This document shows, one piece after another, positions 32,728-38,901 of a DNA stretch of 39,057 bases. How positions within the stretch are numbered: position 1 is the stretch's first letter; each line of letters starts with the position of its first letter. This DNA is from Thermocaproicibacter sp002397355. Its GTDB lineage: Bacteria; Bacillota; Clostridia; Oscillospirales; Acutalibacteraceae. Location of the stretch: assembly GCA_036830905.1 (NCBI GenBank), contig DAISNS010000004.1, forward strand, positions 1-39,057. The letters run 5' to 3'. The notes beneath the pieces are model-generated. The model was not told the DNA's origin. It searched no databases and saw only the letters and a program-made list of their open reading frames with translations. The position numbers were made by a program, and so were the translations under genes.

Positions 32728-33003
32728 TCAGTCGCTGCTGAAGGGAAGAAGCGCAAGATGGCGGGCGCGCTTGATGGCAATCGTCAGCTCGCGCTGATGA
32801 TGCGCGCAGGTGCCTGTCACCCTGCGGGGCAGAATCTTTGCTCGCTCAGAAATGAAACGACGCAGTTTCGCAACGTCTTTATAGTCAATACTGTCCACTT
32901 TATCGACGCAGAAGCTGCAGACCTTCTTATGGCCCTTGCGGCCGCCGGGTCTGCGGTCTCCTCTTTCGGACCTATCGTTCCGATTGTTTTTGTAATCCGA
33001 CAT
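32728..33003 (-). CDS. rpsR: 30S ribosomal protein S18
   Basis: The 91-residue product has the core KVCSFCVDKVDSIDYKDVAKLRRF, then GKILPRRVTGTCAHHQ-type spacing. Cys in CSFC plus CAHH suggests the zinc-binding C+ form of S18. An Arg/Gly/Asn-rich extension of about 25 residues precedes the core. It is the last gene of the rpsF-ssb-rpsR operon. Confidence 0.96.
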   Translation of the reverse strand: MSDYKNNRNDRSERGDRRPGGRKGHKKVCSFCVDKVDSIDYKDVAKLRRFISERAKILPRRVTGTCAHHQRELTIAIKRARHLALLPFSSD

Positions 33004-33042
33004 GAAACAGGATTCTCCTTTCAGCCTGCCGCGTTCAAAGAT

Positions 33043-33507
33043 TCAGAACGGCAGGTCATCGTCGGACGGAATCTCCTGAAAGTCGCCTGTATCGCCGCTT
33101 GCGTAGGCGGGCGAAGCCTGTTCCTCATGCCGGGGAGCAGGCGAAGCCGCTTTGGCAGGGGCGGGAGAGGAACTTACGGCTCCGTCGCGTTTCGGTTCGG
33201 CAAAATGGGCGTTATCCGCAACAATTTCAAAGGCCTTGCGCTTGTTCCCTTCCTTGTCCGTGTACGTCCTCGTCTGCATGGACCCCTGTACGGCGACAAG
33301 CTGACCTTTGTGAAAGTATTTGCAGACAAATTCAGCGGTGTTTCGCCATGCGACAATGTCGATGAAGTCGGTCTGCCGCTCGGCGCCCGCTTTCACATAA
33401 GAACGGTCGCAGGCCAAGGTAAAACTCGTCACGGCAATGCCGTTCGGCGTATGCCTGAGTTCCGGATCCGCAGTGAGACGGCCCATCAGAACAGCGACAT
33501 TCAGCAT
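33043..33507 (-). CDS. ssb: Single-stranded DNA-binding protein
   Basis: SSB coats single-stranded DNA during replication and recruits partners through its C-terminal tip. The 154-residue product has the OB fold (1-105, MLNVAVLMGRLTADPELRHT), a Pro/Ala/Ser-rich linker and the acidic tip DDDLPF. It begins six bases after rpsF. Confidence 0.96.
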   Translation of the reverse strand: MLNVAVLMGRLTADPELRHTPNGIAVTSFTLACDRSYVKAGAERQTDFIDIVAWRNTAEFVCKYFHKGQLVAVQGSMQTRTYTDKEGNKRKAFEIVADNAHFAEPKRDGAVSSSPAPAKAASPAPRHEEQASPAYASGDTGDFQEIPSDDDLPF

Positions 33508-33513
33508 TTTACG

Positions 33514-33906
33514 TCACTCTTCCTTTTTTGTTTCCACTTTTGTTTCCGCTGCTGCTTCCGTATTCTCGGCAGCCGGTTTCGGCGCTTTTTCTTCCGCCTT
33601 TGGTTCTTCCGGCTTTTCCGTTTTGACAATCAGGGAACGGAGCACGCCGTCCGTGATGTTGTAAATACGGTCGAGTTCCGCAGTGAAAGCGGTGGAGCTC
33701 TTGAAGCTGATCAGCGTGTAATAACCTTCCTCTTCCTTCTTGATGGGATAGGCCAGTCTGCGCTTGCCCCATTCGTCGACCTTGACGATCGTCCCGTTGG
33801 CTTCAATCAATTCCTTGAACTTTTTGATCGTGGCGGCAATGCCGTCGTCGCCGAGCTTTGTGGAAAGGATGAATACGGTTTCATAGTAATGGTTGATTTC
33901 CTGCAT
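33514..33906 (-). CDS. rpsF: 30S ribosomal protein S6
   Basis: The 130-residue product has the S6 core (YYETVFILS, WGKRRLAYPIKKEEEGYY, RIYNITDGVLRSLIV) followed by a Glu/Ala/Lys-rich tail of about 35 residues, longer than usual. AAAGGAGGTG precedes the ATG. It is the first gene of the conserved rpsF-ssb-rpsR operon. Confidence 0.96.
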   Translation of the reverse strand: MQEINHYYETVFILSTKLGDDGIAATIKKFKELIEANGTIVKVDEWGKRRLAYPIKKEEEGYYTLISFKSSTAFTAELDRIYNITDGVLRSLIVKTEKPEEPKAEEKAPKPAAENTEAAAETKVETKKEE

Positions 33907-33934
33907 TCTATTTGCACCTCCTTTTGGACTTTAG

Positions 33935-33979
33935 GCCCCCGTGTAAAAACGGGAGCAAGGATAAGAGCCGTTTACGGCT
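33935..33979 (-). promoter_or_regulatory. rpsF leader RNA with two hairpins
   Basis: On the minus strand the leader contains AGCCG-TAAA-CGGCT (33979-33966) and GCTCCCGT with ACGGGGGC (33956-33935, eight pairs). Leaders of rpsF operons often carry an S6:S18-binding motif for autogenous control. I could not match the conserved bulge with certainty. Confidence 0.4.
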
Positions 33980-33989
33980 GACTTCTTTT

Positions 33990-34018
33990 ATTATACCTGT
34001 TGCCGGCGGCGGCGTCAA
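33990..34018 (-). promoter_or_regulatory. Sigma-A promoter of rpsF-ssb-rpsR
   Basis: On the minus strand: TTGACG at 34018-34013, a 17-base spacer and TATAAT at 33995-33990. The leader to rpsF is about 75 bases. The rest of the intergenic stretch to 34147 is AT-rich with no gene that I can support. Confidence 0.8.
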
Positions 34019-34147
34019 CAAAAAAATCTAAAACGTTTTGCATGGTTTTCACATGGCTTGGAATTACATGAAATCAGTTAAAAAATTTATAAAATACAAA
34101 GAACAGGGAAAAAATAAAAAAATTTGTCGGATTTATTGGAAAAGCAT

Positions 34148-34176
34148 ATTGTAAAATGTCTCCACTTTTTATATAA
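34148..34176 (+). promoter_or_regulatory. Sigma-A promoter of the 34.2 kb gene
   Basis: TTGTAA at 34148-34153, a 17-base spacer and TATAAT at 34171-34176, about 38 bases before the ATG at 34215. Confidence 0.7.
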
Positions 34177-34214
34177 TAAAATTGGTTTGTTTATGGAGAG
34201 AAGGGTCGGTCGAG

Positions 34215-34868
34215 ATGGAAAAATGTTCAGAGAAGACAGAAGGCAATCAGAGCGAACCTGCAAAGCAATATGAAGAACTGATTTGTCAACTCCCCGGCGT
34301 CTTGAATTCCAGTGTCGTTTTCAGTGAAGAAGGACTTTCCGAGATCCATATCCTCGCGGACAGCAGCAGGGCGCCGAAGCGCATCACGCGCGACGTTCAG
34401 TCTGCCTTGACGGCCCGGTTCGGTGTGACGGTTGACTACCGTTTGATCAGTATCGCACAAATTCCCGCGAAAGGCTCCAACGGTATGCGTGTTCGGCTGA
34501 TCTTTAATGAAATCAGCCTTGTAAAGAATAAGGAGCACTCCAGCGCCACAGTCTCTTTGACGGACGGCGACCAAACCTATACGGGGACTGCGTCGGCTCT
34601 GAGTGAACGTTCGGAAGTAAATAAGATGATCTGCCAGGCCACTTTGGAGGCCGTAGAAGATTATATCGACGGAAAGGTGGAGCTTACCGCCGCGGATGTC
34701 AGGGAATTCGATTTAAATGGAGAAAAAGCCGTGGCAGCGTGTGTAATTGCGAAAAAAGGAGATCGTGTGAAGCAATATATCGGCAGCACTTTTTTGTATG
34801 AAGACAGAGGTTTGGCCATCGTGAAAGCCACCCTCGATGCGCTGAACCGGCAGATTACCGTCGTGTAA
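34215..34868 (+). CDS. Conserved clostridial protein of unknown function
   Basis: The 217-residue soluble protein has no signal or membrane segment. An N-terminal part (about 20-85) reads LPGVLNSSVVFSEEGLSEI, then IHILADSSRAPKRITRDVQS and ARFGVTVDYRLISIAQI. The C-terminal part (about 95-217) has a repeated alpha/beta pattern ending IVKATLDALNRQI. I recall similar proteins in many Clostridia but no function. It stands just upstream of the RNA, micropeptide and HD-GYP module and may share it. The ATG at 34215 follows GAAGGG; an upstream TTG at 34182 overlaps the promoter region. Confidence 0.8.
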   Translation: MEKCSEKTEGNQSEPAKQYEELICQLPGVLNSSVVFSEEGLSEIHILADSSRAPKRITRDVQSALTARFGVTVDYRLISIAQIPAKGSNGMRVRLIFNEISLVKNKEHSSATVSLTDGDQTYTGTASALSERSEVNKMICQATLEAVEDYIDGKVELTAADVREFDLNGEKAVAACVIAKKGDRVKQYIGSTFLYEDRGLAIVKATLDALNRQITVV

Positions 34869-34944
34869 CTGCGGTATGGGCCCTTGGGGCCTCTAAAACT
34901 GGAAAAATCAGGTTTGCGGAAACAGCAGCTTTATTAGCGAAGCG
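34869..34944 (+). other. Short spacer with a weak hairpin
   Basis: GGCCC at 34879-34883 pairs with GGGCC at 34887-34891, with no T-run after it, so termination of the upstream gene would be poor. No promoter of convincing quality was found between here and the micropeptide, so the downstream genes may be read from 34148. Confidence 0.35.
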
Positions 34945-34999
34945 GATATAGCCTGTTCGAACAGCGGAAGAACAGAGTCCGGGTAATGGAGGCTATATC
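34945..34999 (+). ncRNA. Candidate cis-regulatory RNA masking a ribosome-binding site
   Basis: A perfect 10-bp stem (GATATAGCCT 34945-34954 with AGGCTATATC 34990-34999) closes a 35-base loop. Inside are CTGT-TCGA-ACAG (34953-34964; its first two bases compete with the outer stem) and CGGA/TCCG (34965-34968 with 34978-34981). The 3' arm includes part of GGAGG (34988-34992), the ribosome-binding site of the 26-codon gene at 35001. The fold would block translation until opened. It matches neither c-di-GMP-I nor c-di-GMP-II riboswitch consensus as I know them. It may be a thermosensor, ligand sensor or protein site; that is inference. Confidence 0.5.
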
Positions 35000-35000
35000 G

Positions 35001-35081
35001 ATGAAAGCAAAGATCGCTGCGGCTGTCATGGCAGTTATTTCCGTTCTTGCGACTGCCGGCGCTATGTTCACTTGGATCTGA
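35001..35081 (+). CDS. 26-residue hydrophobic membrane micropeptide
   Basis: The peptide opens MKAKIAAAVMAVISVLATAG and ends AMFTWI. It has a basic start and a single hydrophobic helix of about 22 residues, enough to span the membrane. GGAGG lies eight bases before the ATG. It sits 61 bases before the HD-GYP gene and directly after the candidate RNA. It is too short for ordinary gene finders and could be a leader peptide, a toxin-like peptide or a small partner of the HD-GYP protein. I know of no named family. Confidence 0.55.
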   Translation: MKAKIAAAVMAVISVLATAGAMFTWI

Positions 35082-35119
35082 TCTGAAATGATCATCCGCA
35101 AGCCTGGTTTTTTATTTTT
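35074..35119 (+). terminator. Possible weak terminator or attenuator before the HD-GYP gene
   Basis: GGAT-(CT)-GATC pairs with GATC-ATCC (35074-35097), and TTTTTTATTTTT follows ten bases later. The distance between stem and T-run is larger than usual, so the call is weak. Confidence 0.3.
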
Positions 35120-35142
35120 GCAGAAAGCGAGCAGAAAGCGAT

Positions 35143-36450
35143 ATGACCCGCTCCTCGAAGATATATGCGTGTTTTGTTTCGATCGTCGGGATCCTTCTTG
35201 GCCTGCGTTGCACCGTATTTTATTTAAGTACAACTTTCTCCGGCCCGCAGCGCAGCGATGAACTGCGGCAGTTTTTTGTCCTTTGGGTTTTGTATATTAT
35301 CTGCCGCTGCTTTCCTATTTTCATCCGGGAAAATTATGCGTTCGATATGTCGTTCATCTGCGGTATGGCGGCTGTGTTGTCAAAAGGGCCTGAAGCTGCA
35401 GCCGCTCTGGTTTTACTCAGCACACCTTTTGTTGTGAAACGCTCTTCACGAAAAAATAAAAAACCTGCACATTTTTTCAATACGGCACCGATCAAAACGG
35501 CTTTTAATGCTTCGGATTTTATTCTATCATTTTATGTTTCCGGGAAATTTTATCAATTTCTTGGCGGTCCTATTGGTGTATTGTCCGTCCAGAAATTCAT
35601 TTTACCCGGTATTGTGCTGATTTTGTCCATCATTATCCTCAACAGTGCGATCCTTTTGGCATTGTTTTCGCTCGATAAGCAGTGCCGTTTTTTTTCGGCG
35701 CTCTTTAAAAACATTATTGATTTTTTACCGAATATTGCGGCGTCCGCGCCGATCGGATATTTTTTGGCGACTATCATGAACATGGAGGGCGGGGAATACC
35801 TGACGCTCCTTTTCATGCTGCCGCTGTTGTTGGCAAGATATAGCTTCGTGCTGTATCTCGACGTGAAAAACAATTACTACAATATGATACAAACCCTTTC
35901 CGCCACGCTGGAAGCGAAGGACCGGTATACCGAAGGCCATTCCCATATGGTGGAGCTTTACTCGGAAAAGATCGCGCGGAAGATGGGCCTGTCGAACCGC
36001 CGGGTGGAGGACATCAAAGTCGGCGCTCTCCTGCACGACATCGGCAAGATCGGCATTGACGACAGCATCCTCAACAAGCCCGGCAAATTGACGCCGCAGG
36101 AGCGCGATGTCATCCTCCGCCACCCGCAGATCGGAAACGATATTCTGAAAAACGTACAGTTGAGTACCACCACTCACGCAATCATCCTTCATCATCATGA
36201 GCGTTACGACGGCGGAGGGTATCCCGACGGCACAAAGGAGAACGAGCTTCCCATCGACGTCTATATCGTTTCTGCGGCGGATGCGTTCGATGCGATGACC
36301 AGTGAACGGCCATACTGTAAAAACCGCACGGTGGAGCAGGCGATGGATATTATAAAGCGGGAGAGCGGCAAACAGTTTCACCCAAAAGTCGTCGAGGCTT
36401 TTTTACAGGTGTTGACGGAGGAACTTGCATCGAGGCGGAAGGCGAAATGA
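35143..36450 (+). CDS. Membrane HD-GYP-domain protein, putative c-di-GMP phosphodiesterase
   Basis: The 435-residue protein has about six membrane segments (1-240) and a cytoplasmic HD-GYP domain (about 250-430). Catalytic marks are GHSHMVE (His266), LLHDIGKIGI (His298-Asp299), RHPQIG, LHHHERYDGGGYPDG (His351/352, Gly359-Tyr360-Pro361) and a following AADAFDAMTSERPY. The site looks intact, so hydrolysis of c-di-GMP or a related cyclic dinucleotide is likely. The first 240 codons are AT-rich while the HD-GYP part is GC-rich. There is no clear Shine-Dalgarno. The stop overlaps the DUF5317 gene by ATGA. Confidence 0.93.
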   Translation: MTRSSKIYACFVSIVGILLGLRCTVFYLSTTFSGPQRSDELRQFFVLWVLYIICRCFPIFIRENYAFDMSFICGMAAVLSKGPEAAAALVLLSTPFVVKRSSRKNKKPAHFFNTAPIKTAFNASDFILSFYVSGKFYQFLGGPIGVLSVQKFILPGIVLILSIIILNSAILLALFSLDKQCRFFSALFKNIIDFLPNIAASAPIGYFLATIMNMEGGEYLTLLFMLPLLLARYSFVLYLDVKNNYYNMIQTLSATLEAKDRYTEGHSHMVELYSEKIARKMGLSNRRVEDIKVGALLHDIGKIGIDDSILNKPGKLTPQERDVILRHPQIGNDILKNVQLSTTTHAIILHHHERYDGGGYPDGTKENELPIDVYIVSAADAFDAMTSERPYCKNRTVEQAMDIIKRESGKQFHPKVVEAFLQVLTEELASRRKAK

Positions 36451-37016
36451 TATTGCTTTTGTTTGCCGTTGCGGGCATTGCCCTCGCCGCAGTGCGCGGA
36501 AGAAAAACCGGCGGCCGTTTTTCACCGGAAGGGATTCTTTGCCTGCGCGGGCTCTGGTTCCTTTTGGCGGGGCTTTTGCTGCATGAGGTGCCGGTGTGGA
36601 TTCCGGGATTTCCCGCGCGGCTTTTCGGGCTGTTTACCGTGGCCTGGGATTTATTCGTCCTGATCTTTTTGTTTTTGAATCGTAACAGGGGGCTTCCGGT
36701 TTTTTTGATGATTGCGGGTACGCTCTCCAATTTCTGCGTTATTGCTTCGAATGGATTTCGGATGCCGGTGTCGCCGGCTGCGCTCGCCATGTACCCCGGT
36801 ATGACGCCGGAAGCGGTTGCGGCCAGGAAAGTCGGATATTTTGTCGCGGTTCGCGGCGCGAATCTGTATTATCTGGGGGATGTCGTTCCCGTTCCATTCG
36901 GAAGGCTGGGCGGTTTTGCAAGCGCGGGGGATTTGCTGCTCGGGGTGGGGCTGATGCTGCTCCTCGCAGAAGTGATGGATGGCGACGGCATTCCAACGAA
37001 AGAAAAAAGCCTGTGA
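36447..37016 (+). CDS. DUF5317-family membrane protein
   Basis: The 189-residue polytopic protein has about five hydrophobic segments. It has the pattern NGFRMPVSPAAL, later YLGDVVPVPF and FASAGDLLLGVGLMLLL that I associate with DUF5317. Function is unknown. It is translationally coupled to the HD-GYP gene through ATGA, and such pairs recur in Clostridia as far as I recall, which suggests a joint signalling role. Confidence 0.8.
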   Translation: MILLLFAVAGIALAAVRGRKTGGRFSPEGILCLRGLWFLLAGLLLHEVPVWIPGFPARLFGLFTVAWDLFVLIFLFLNRNRGLPVFLMIAGTLSNFCVIASNGFRMPVSPAALAMYPGMTPEAVAARKVGYFVAVRGANLYYLGDVVPVPFGRLGGFASAGDLLLGVGLMLLLAEVMDGDGIPTKEKSL

Positions 37017-37060
37017 TCGGCTTTTGATTCCAAGTTGGAATATACGATTAAGAATAACAA

Positions 37061-37093
37061 AAGGGGTTTGTCTGATGGCCAGATAAACCCCTT
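37061..37093. terminator. Bidirectional terminator between DUF5317 and DUF1836 genes
   Basis: AAGGGGTTTGTCT (37061-37073) pairs with AGATAAACCCCTT (37081-37093, one G-T pair) with a seven-base loop. T-rich sequence follows on the minus side (TTGTTATTC) and on the plus side (CATGTTTCAC). Confidence 0.8.
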
Positions 37094-37125
37094 CATGTTT
37101 CACTTTTCACTGCCTTTTGGGGAAG

Positions 37126-37704
37126 TTACTTCTTTTTCCCCTTTTCCTGCATGTGCTCTGTTTCGGCCTGCTTTTTCTCTTCCCTGGAGATTTCGCTTAG
37201 AATCCGTTCCGAAGCGGTGCGGCGGGCGTTTGCCTCCACGGAAAGCTCGATTACCAGTCGCATCAGCTCGGCTTCGCCCTGGGGGGAAGCCGTCTTGATC
37301 CGTTCGCAGACTTCATGAAGCGCATCGGATTGAACGGCGCAGAACCGGTTGTACATTTCCTGTTTGGAAGCGTTTTTCAGCAATGTGCGGATAAGAAACG
37401 CGATGTCCTGGATGGAAAGCACCTGCTTCAGCAGGCATACGACCGTCAGGATCGCCAAATGCTCGCGGGAATACTTTTTCTGTGTGGGGCGGGGAAGGAA
37501 TCCGTCTTTCACATAGTTGTTGATCATGCTGGACGTCAGCAGGCAGGCATTTTCATCGCGCTCAAAAAGGTGCAGCTGTTTATCCATATAGGTCAGAACC
37601 TGGTCCATATACAGATAGATCTCAGGAAGGCGATCCCATTCGGCGGCATTGGAACCCTCTATTTTTTCCGCCCATTTCAGGATATTGTTTGTTGCTTCAT
37701 ACAT
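37126..37704 (-). CDS. DUF1836-family protein, putative helix-turn-helix regulator
   Basis: The 192-residue protein carries the DUF1836 core: LPEIYLYMDQVLTYMDKQL, then LTSSMINNYVKDGFLPRP and KKYSREHLAILTVVCLLKQVLSIQDI, which looks like a MerR-type winged helix. The C-terminus is a charged helix (KKQAETEHMQEKGKKK). The family is often annotated as a transcriptional regulator without known target. GGAG lies nine bases before the ATG. Its first 28 bases overlap the end of the AraC-type gene upstream on the same strand. Confidence 0.88.
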   Translation of the reverse strand: MYEATNNILKWAEKIEGSNAAEWDRLPEIYLYMDQVLTYMDKQLHLFERDENACLLTSSMINNYVKDGFLPRPTQKKYSREHLAILTVVCLLKQVLSIQDIAFLIRTLLKNASKQEMYNRFCAVQSDALHEVCERIKTASPQGEAELMRLVIELSVEANARRTASERILSEISREEKKQAETEHMQEKGKKK

Positions 37705-38561
37705 GTTTGTATCTCCATCCCCCTGCCGCCGTTGACCAAGCTTGCGGCGAGATAATGGCTTGGCGGCATGCCCATATATTTTTTAAACACACGAGAAAAA
37801 TAAAGCTGATCGGAAAATCCGGTGGAGTAAGCTGTTTCTCCAACGGTCAGGCGCCCTGTTTCCAAAAGCGAGGCCGCCTTTCCAATGCGGTAGCGCATCA
37901 GGTACTCGTTCGGCGGCATGGAAACGTGGCGGACAAATAAGCGGTACAAATGGCTGCGGCTGATGCCTGCGCTCGCGGCTACATCGCTGACGTTGATATT
38001 CATGGAATAATTGTAGTCGATGAACCGGATGGCTTTTTGCACATATTCAAAGCCGTTGCCCAGCGGCGCGGTCTGGTGCCCGAACAGGTCCATCATATCC
38101 GCAAGAAATGTCAGCAGCCCGGCTTCCGTCCGCGCCTCGCTGGACGGGGTGGATGCAGAGCGGTTACACATGGCGACCAGCGTTTGCACAGGCCGCCTGT
38201 CCGTCAAGTGAAAAACAGGTTCACGGCCCAACAGGCCCGTCTGGTCCATCAGACGCTTTGCGTCCGCGCCGTTGAAACCCACCCAGCAGTATTCCCACGG
38301 ATCTTCCCGATCCGCGGCGTAGGATACGATCCTTTGCGGCACAACCAGAAAGCCGTCGCCCTCGGCAAGCGGATAACGCTTGCCCTGGCTGGAAAACGAA
38401 CCGTGGCCGGACATGACGCAGTGGATCAAGTAGTGGTCGCGGACGGCCGGCCCCCAGGAATGGCACGGTGCGCATTTTTGAATTCCGCAGCTGTAGACCG
38501 CCAGACCGACGCTGTTGTGAAAGGAAAAGCGGAATGACTTTCGGAACTCGTCGTTTGTCAC
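37677..38561 (-). CDS. AraC-family transcriptional regulator
   Basis: The 294-residue protein has an N-terminal cupin ligand-binding domain (about 20-150, YLIHCVMSGHGSFSSQGKRYPLAEGDGFLVVP) and two C-terminal helix-turn-helix motifs (about 180-275, VSDVAASAGISRSHLYRLF and VGETAYSTGFSDQLYFSRVFKKYMG). It is typical of sugar-utilisation regulators, but no sugar gene is adjacent. The start is GTG at 38561, with GAGGTGAGG upstream. It is divergent from the small OadG-like gene and overlaps DUF1836 by 28 bases. Confidence 0.93.
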   Translation of the reverse strand: MTNDEFRKSFRFSFHNSVGLAVYSCGIQKCAPCHSWGPAVRDHYLIHCVMSGHGSFSSQGKRYPLAEGDGFLVVPQRIVSYAADREDPWEYCWVGFNGADAKRLMDQTGLLGREPVFHLTDRRPVQTLVAMCNRSASTPSSEARTEAGLLTFLADMMDLFGHQTAPLGNGFEYVQKAIRFIDYNYSMNINVSDVAASAGISRSHLYRLFVRHVSMPPNEYLMRYRIGKAASLLETGRLTVGETAYSTGFSDQLYFSRVFKKYMGMPPSHYLAASLVNGGRGMEIQTCMKQQTIS

Positions 38562-38593
38562 AACGCCTCACCTCAACATTTGCTTTCCCAATC

Positions 38594-38622
38594 ATTATAG
38601 TAAAAATCCTACCCGGATGCAA
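38594..38622 (-). promoter_or_regulatory. Sigma-A promoter of the AraC-DUF1836 operon
   Basis: On the minus strand: TTGCAT at 38622-38617, a 17-base spacer and TATAAT at 38599-38594. It lies back to back with the promoter at 38641-38669. Confidence 0.75.
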
Positions 38623-38640
38623 GAAAAACAGCGCGATTTC

Positions 38641-38669
38641 TTGAAATCGGAGCCGTAAACAGATATAAT
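38641..38669 (+). promoter_or_regulatory. Sigma-A promoter of the small OadG-like gene
   Basis: TTGAAA at 38641-38646, a 17-base spacer and perfect TATAAT at 38664-38669. The leader to the ATG at 38704 is about 28 bases. Confidence 0.78.
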
Positions 38670-38703
38670 AAAAATGTTATCTGATTGATCGGAGGAAATC
38701 AAC

Positions 38704-38901
38704 ATGGGCTTGTATGACTCTGCCGCGTCTGTTCCCGCAGTTGCTTTCGGTGTGCCGCAGGAAGTGGTCGCGGTAATTTCTGCCGCTGTGTATGCCGTGT
38801 ATCCCGGCGCAAAGGTGAAATCCGTTCGCCGCTGCAGCCGAAAATCCCGTCAGTCCGCTTGGAGGATGGCCGGGCTGCTGGAAAGCACAGATCCATTCTG
38901 A
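38704..38901 (+). CDS. Small OadG/MmdE-like protein without a membrane anchor
   Basis: The 65-residue product has PQEVVAVISAAVYAVYPG and VKSVRR, then SAWRMAGLLESTDPF. This is the cytoplasmic C-terminal pattern of OadG/MmdD gamma or delta subunits of sodium-pumping decarboxylases. The N-terminal membrane helix of those subunits is absent. Veillonella MmdE, a 55-residue subunit of methylmalonyl-CoA decarboxylase, has the same relation to MmdD, so this may be an MmdE-like subunit. No decarboxylase gene is visible in the window. GGAGG precedes the ATG. Confidence 0.7.
   Translation: MGLYDSAASVPAVAFGVPQEVVAVISAAVYAVYPGAKVKSVRRCSRKSRQSAWRMAGLLESTDPF

Noticed and set aside
34905..35000. Possible c-di-GMP riboswitch before the HD-GYP gene
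   Set aside because: The GCGGAAACA at 34916-34924 recalls c-di-GMP-II sequences, but the rest of the conserved core is missing and c-di-GMP-I landmarks (CGCAAAGC, GGTAG, GGTTACC) are absent.
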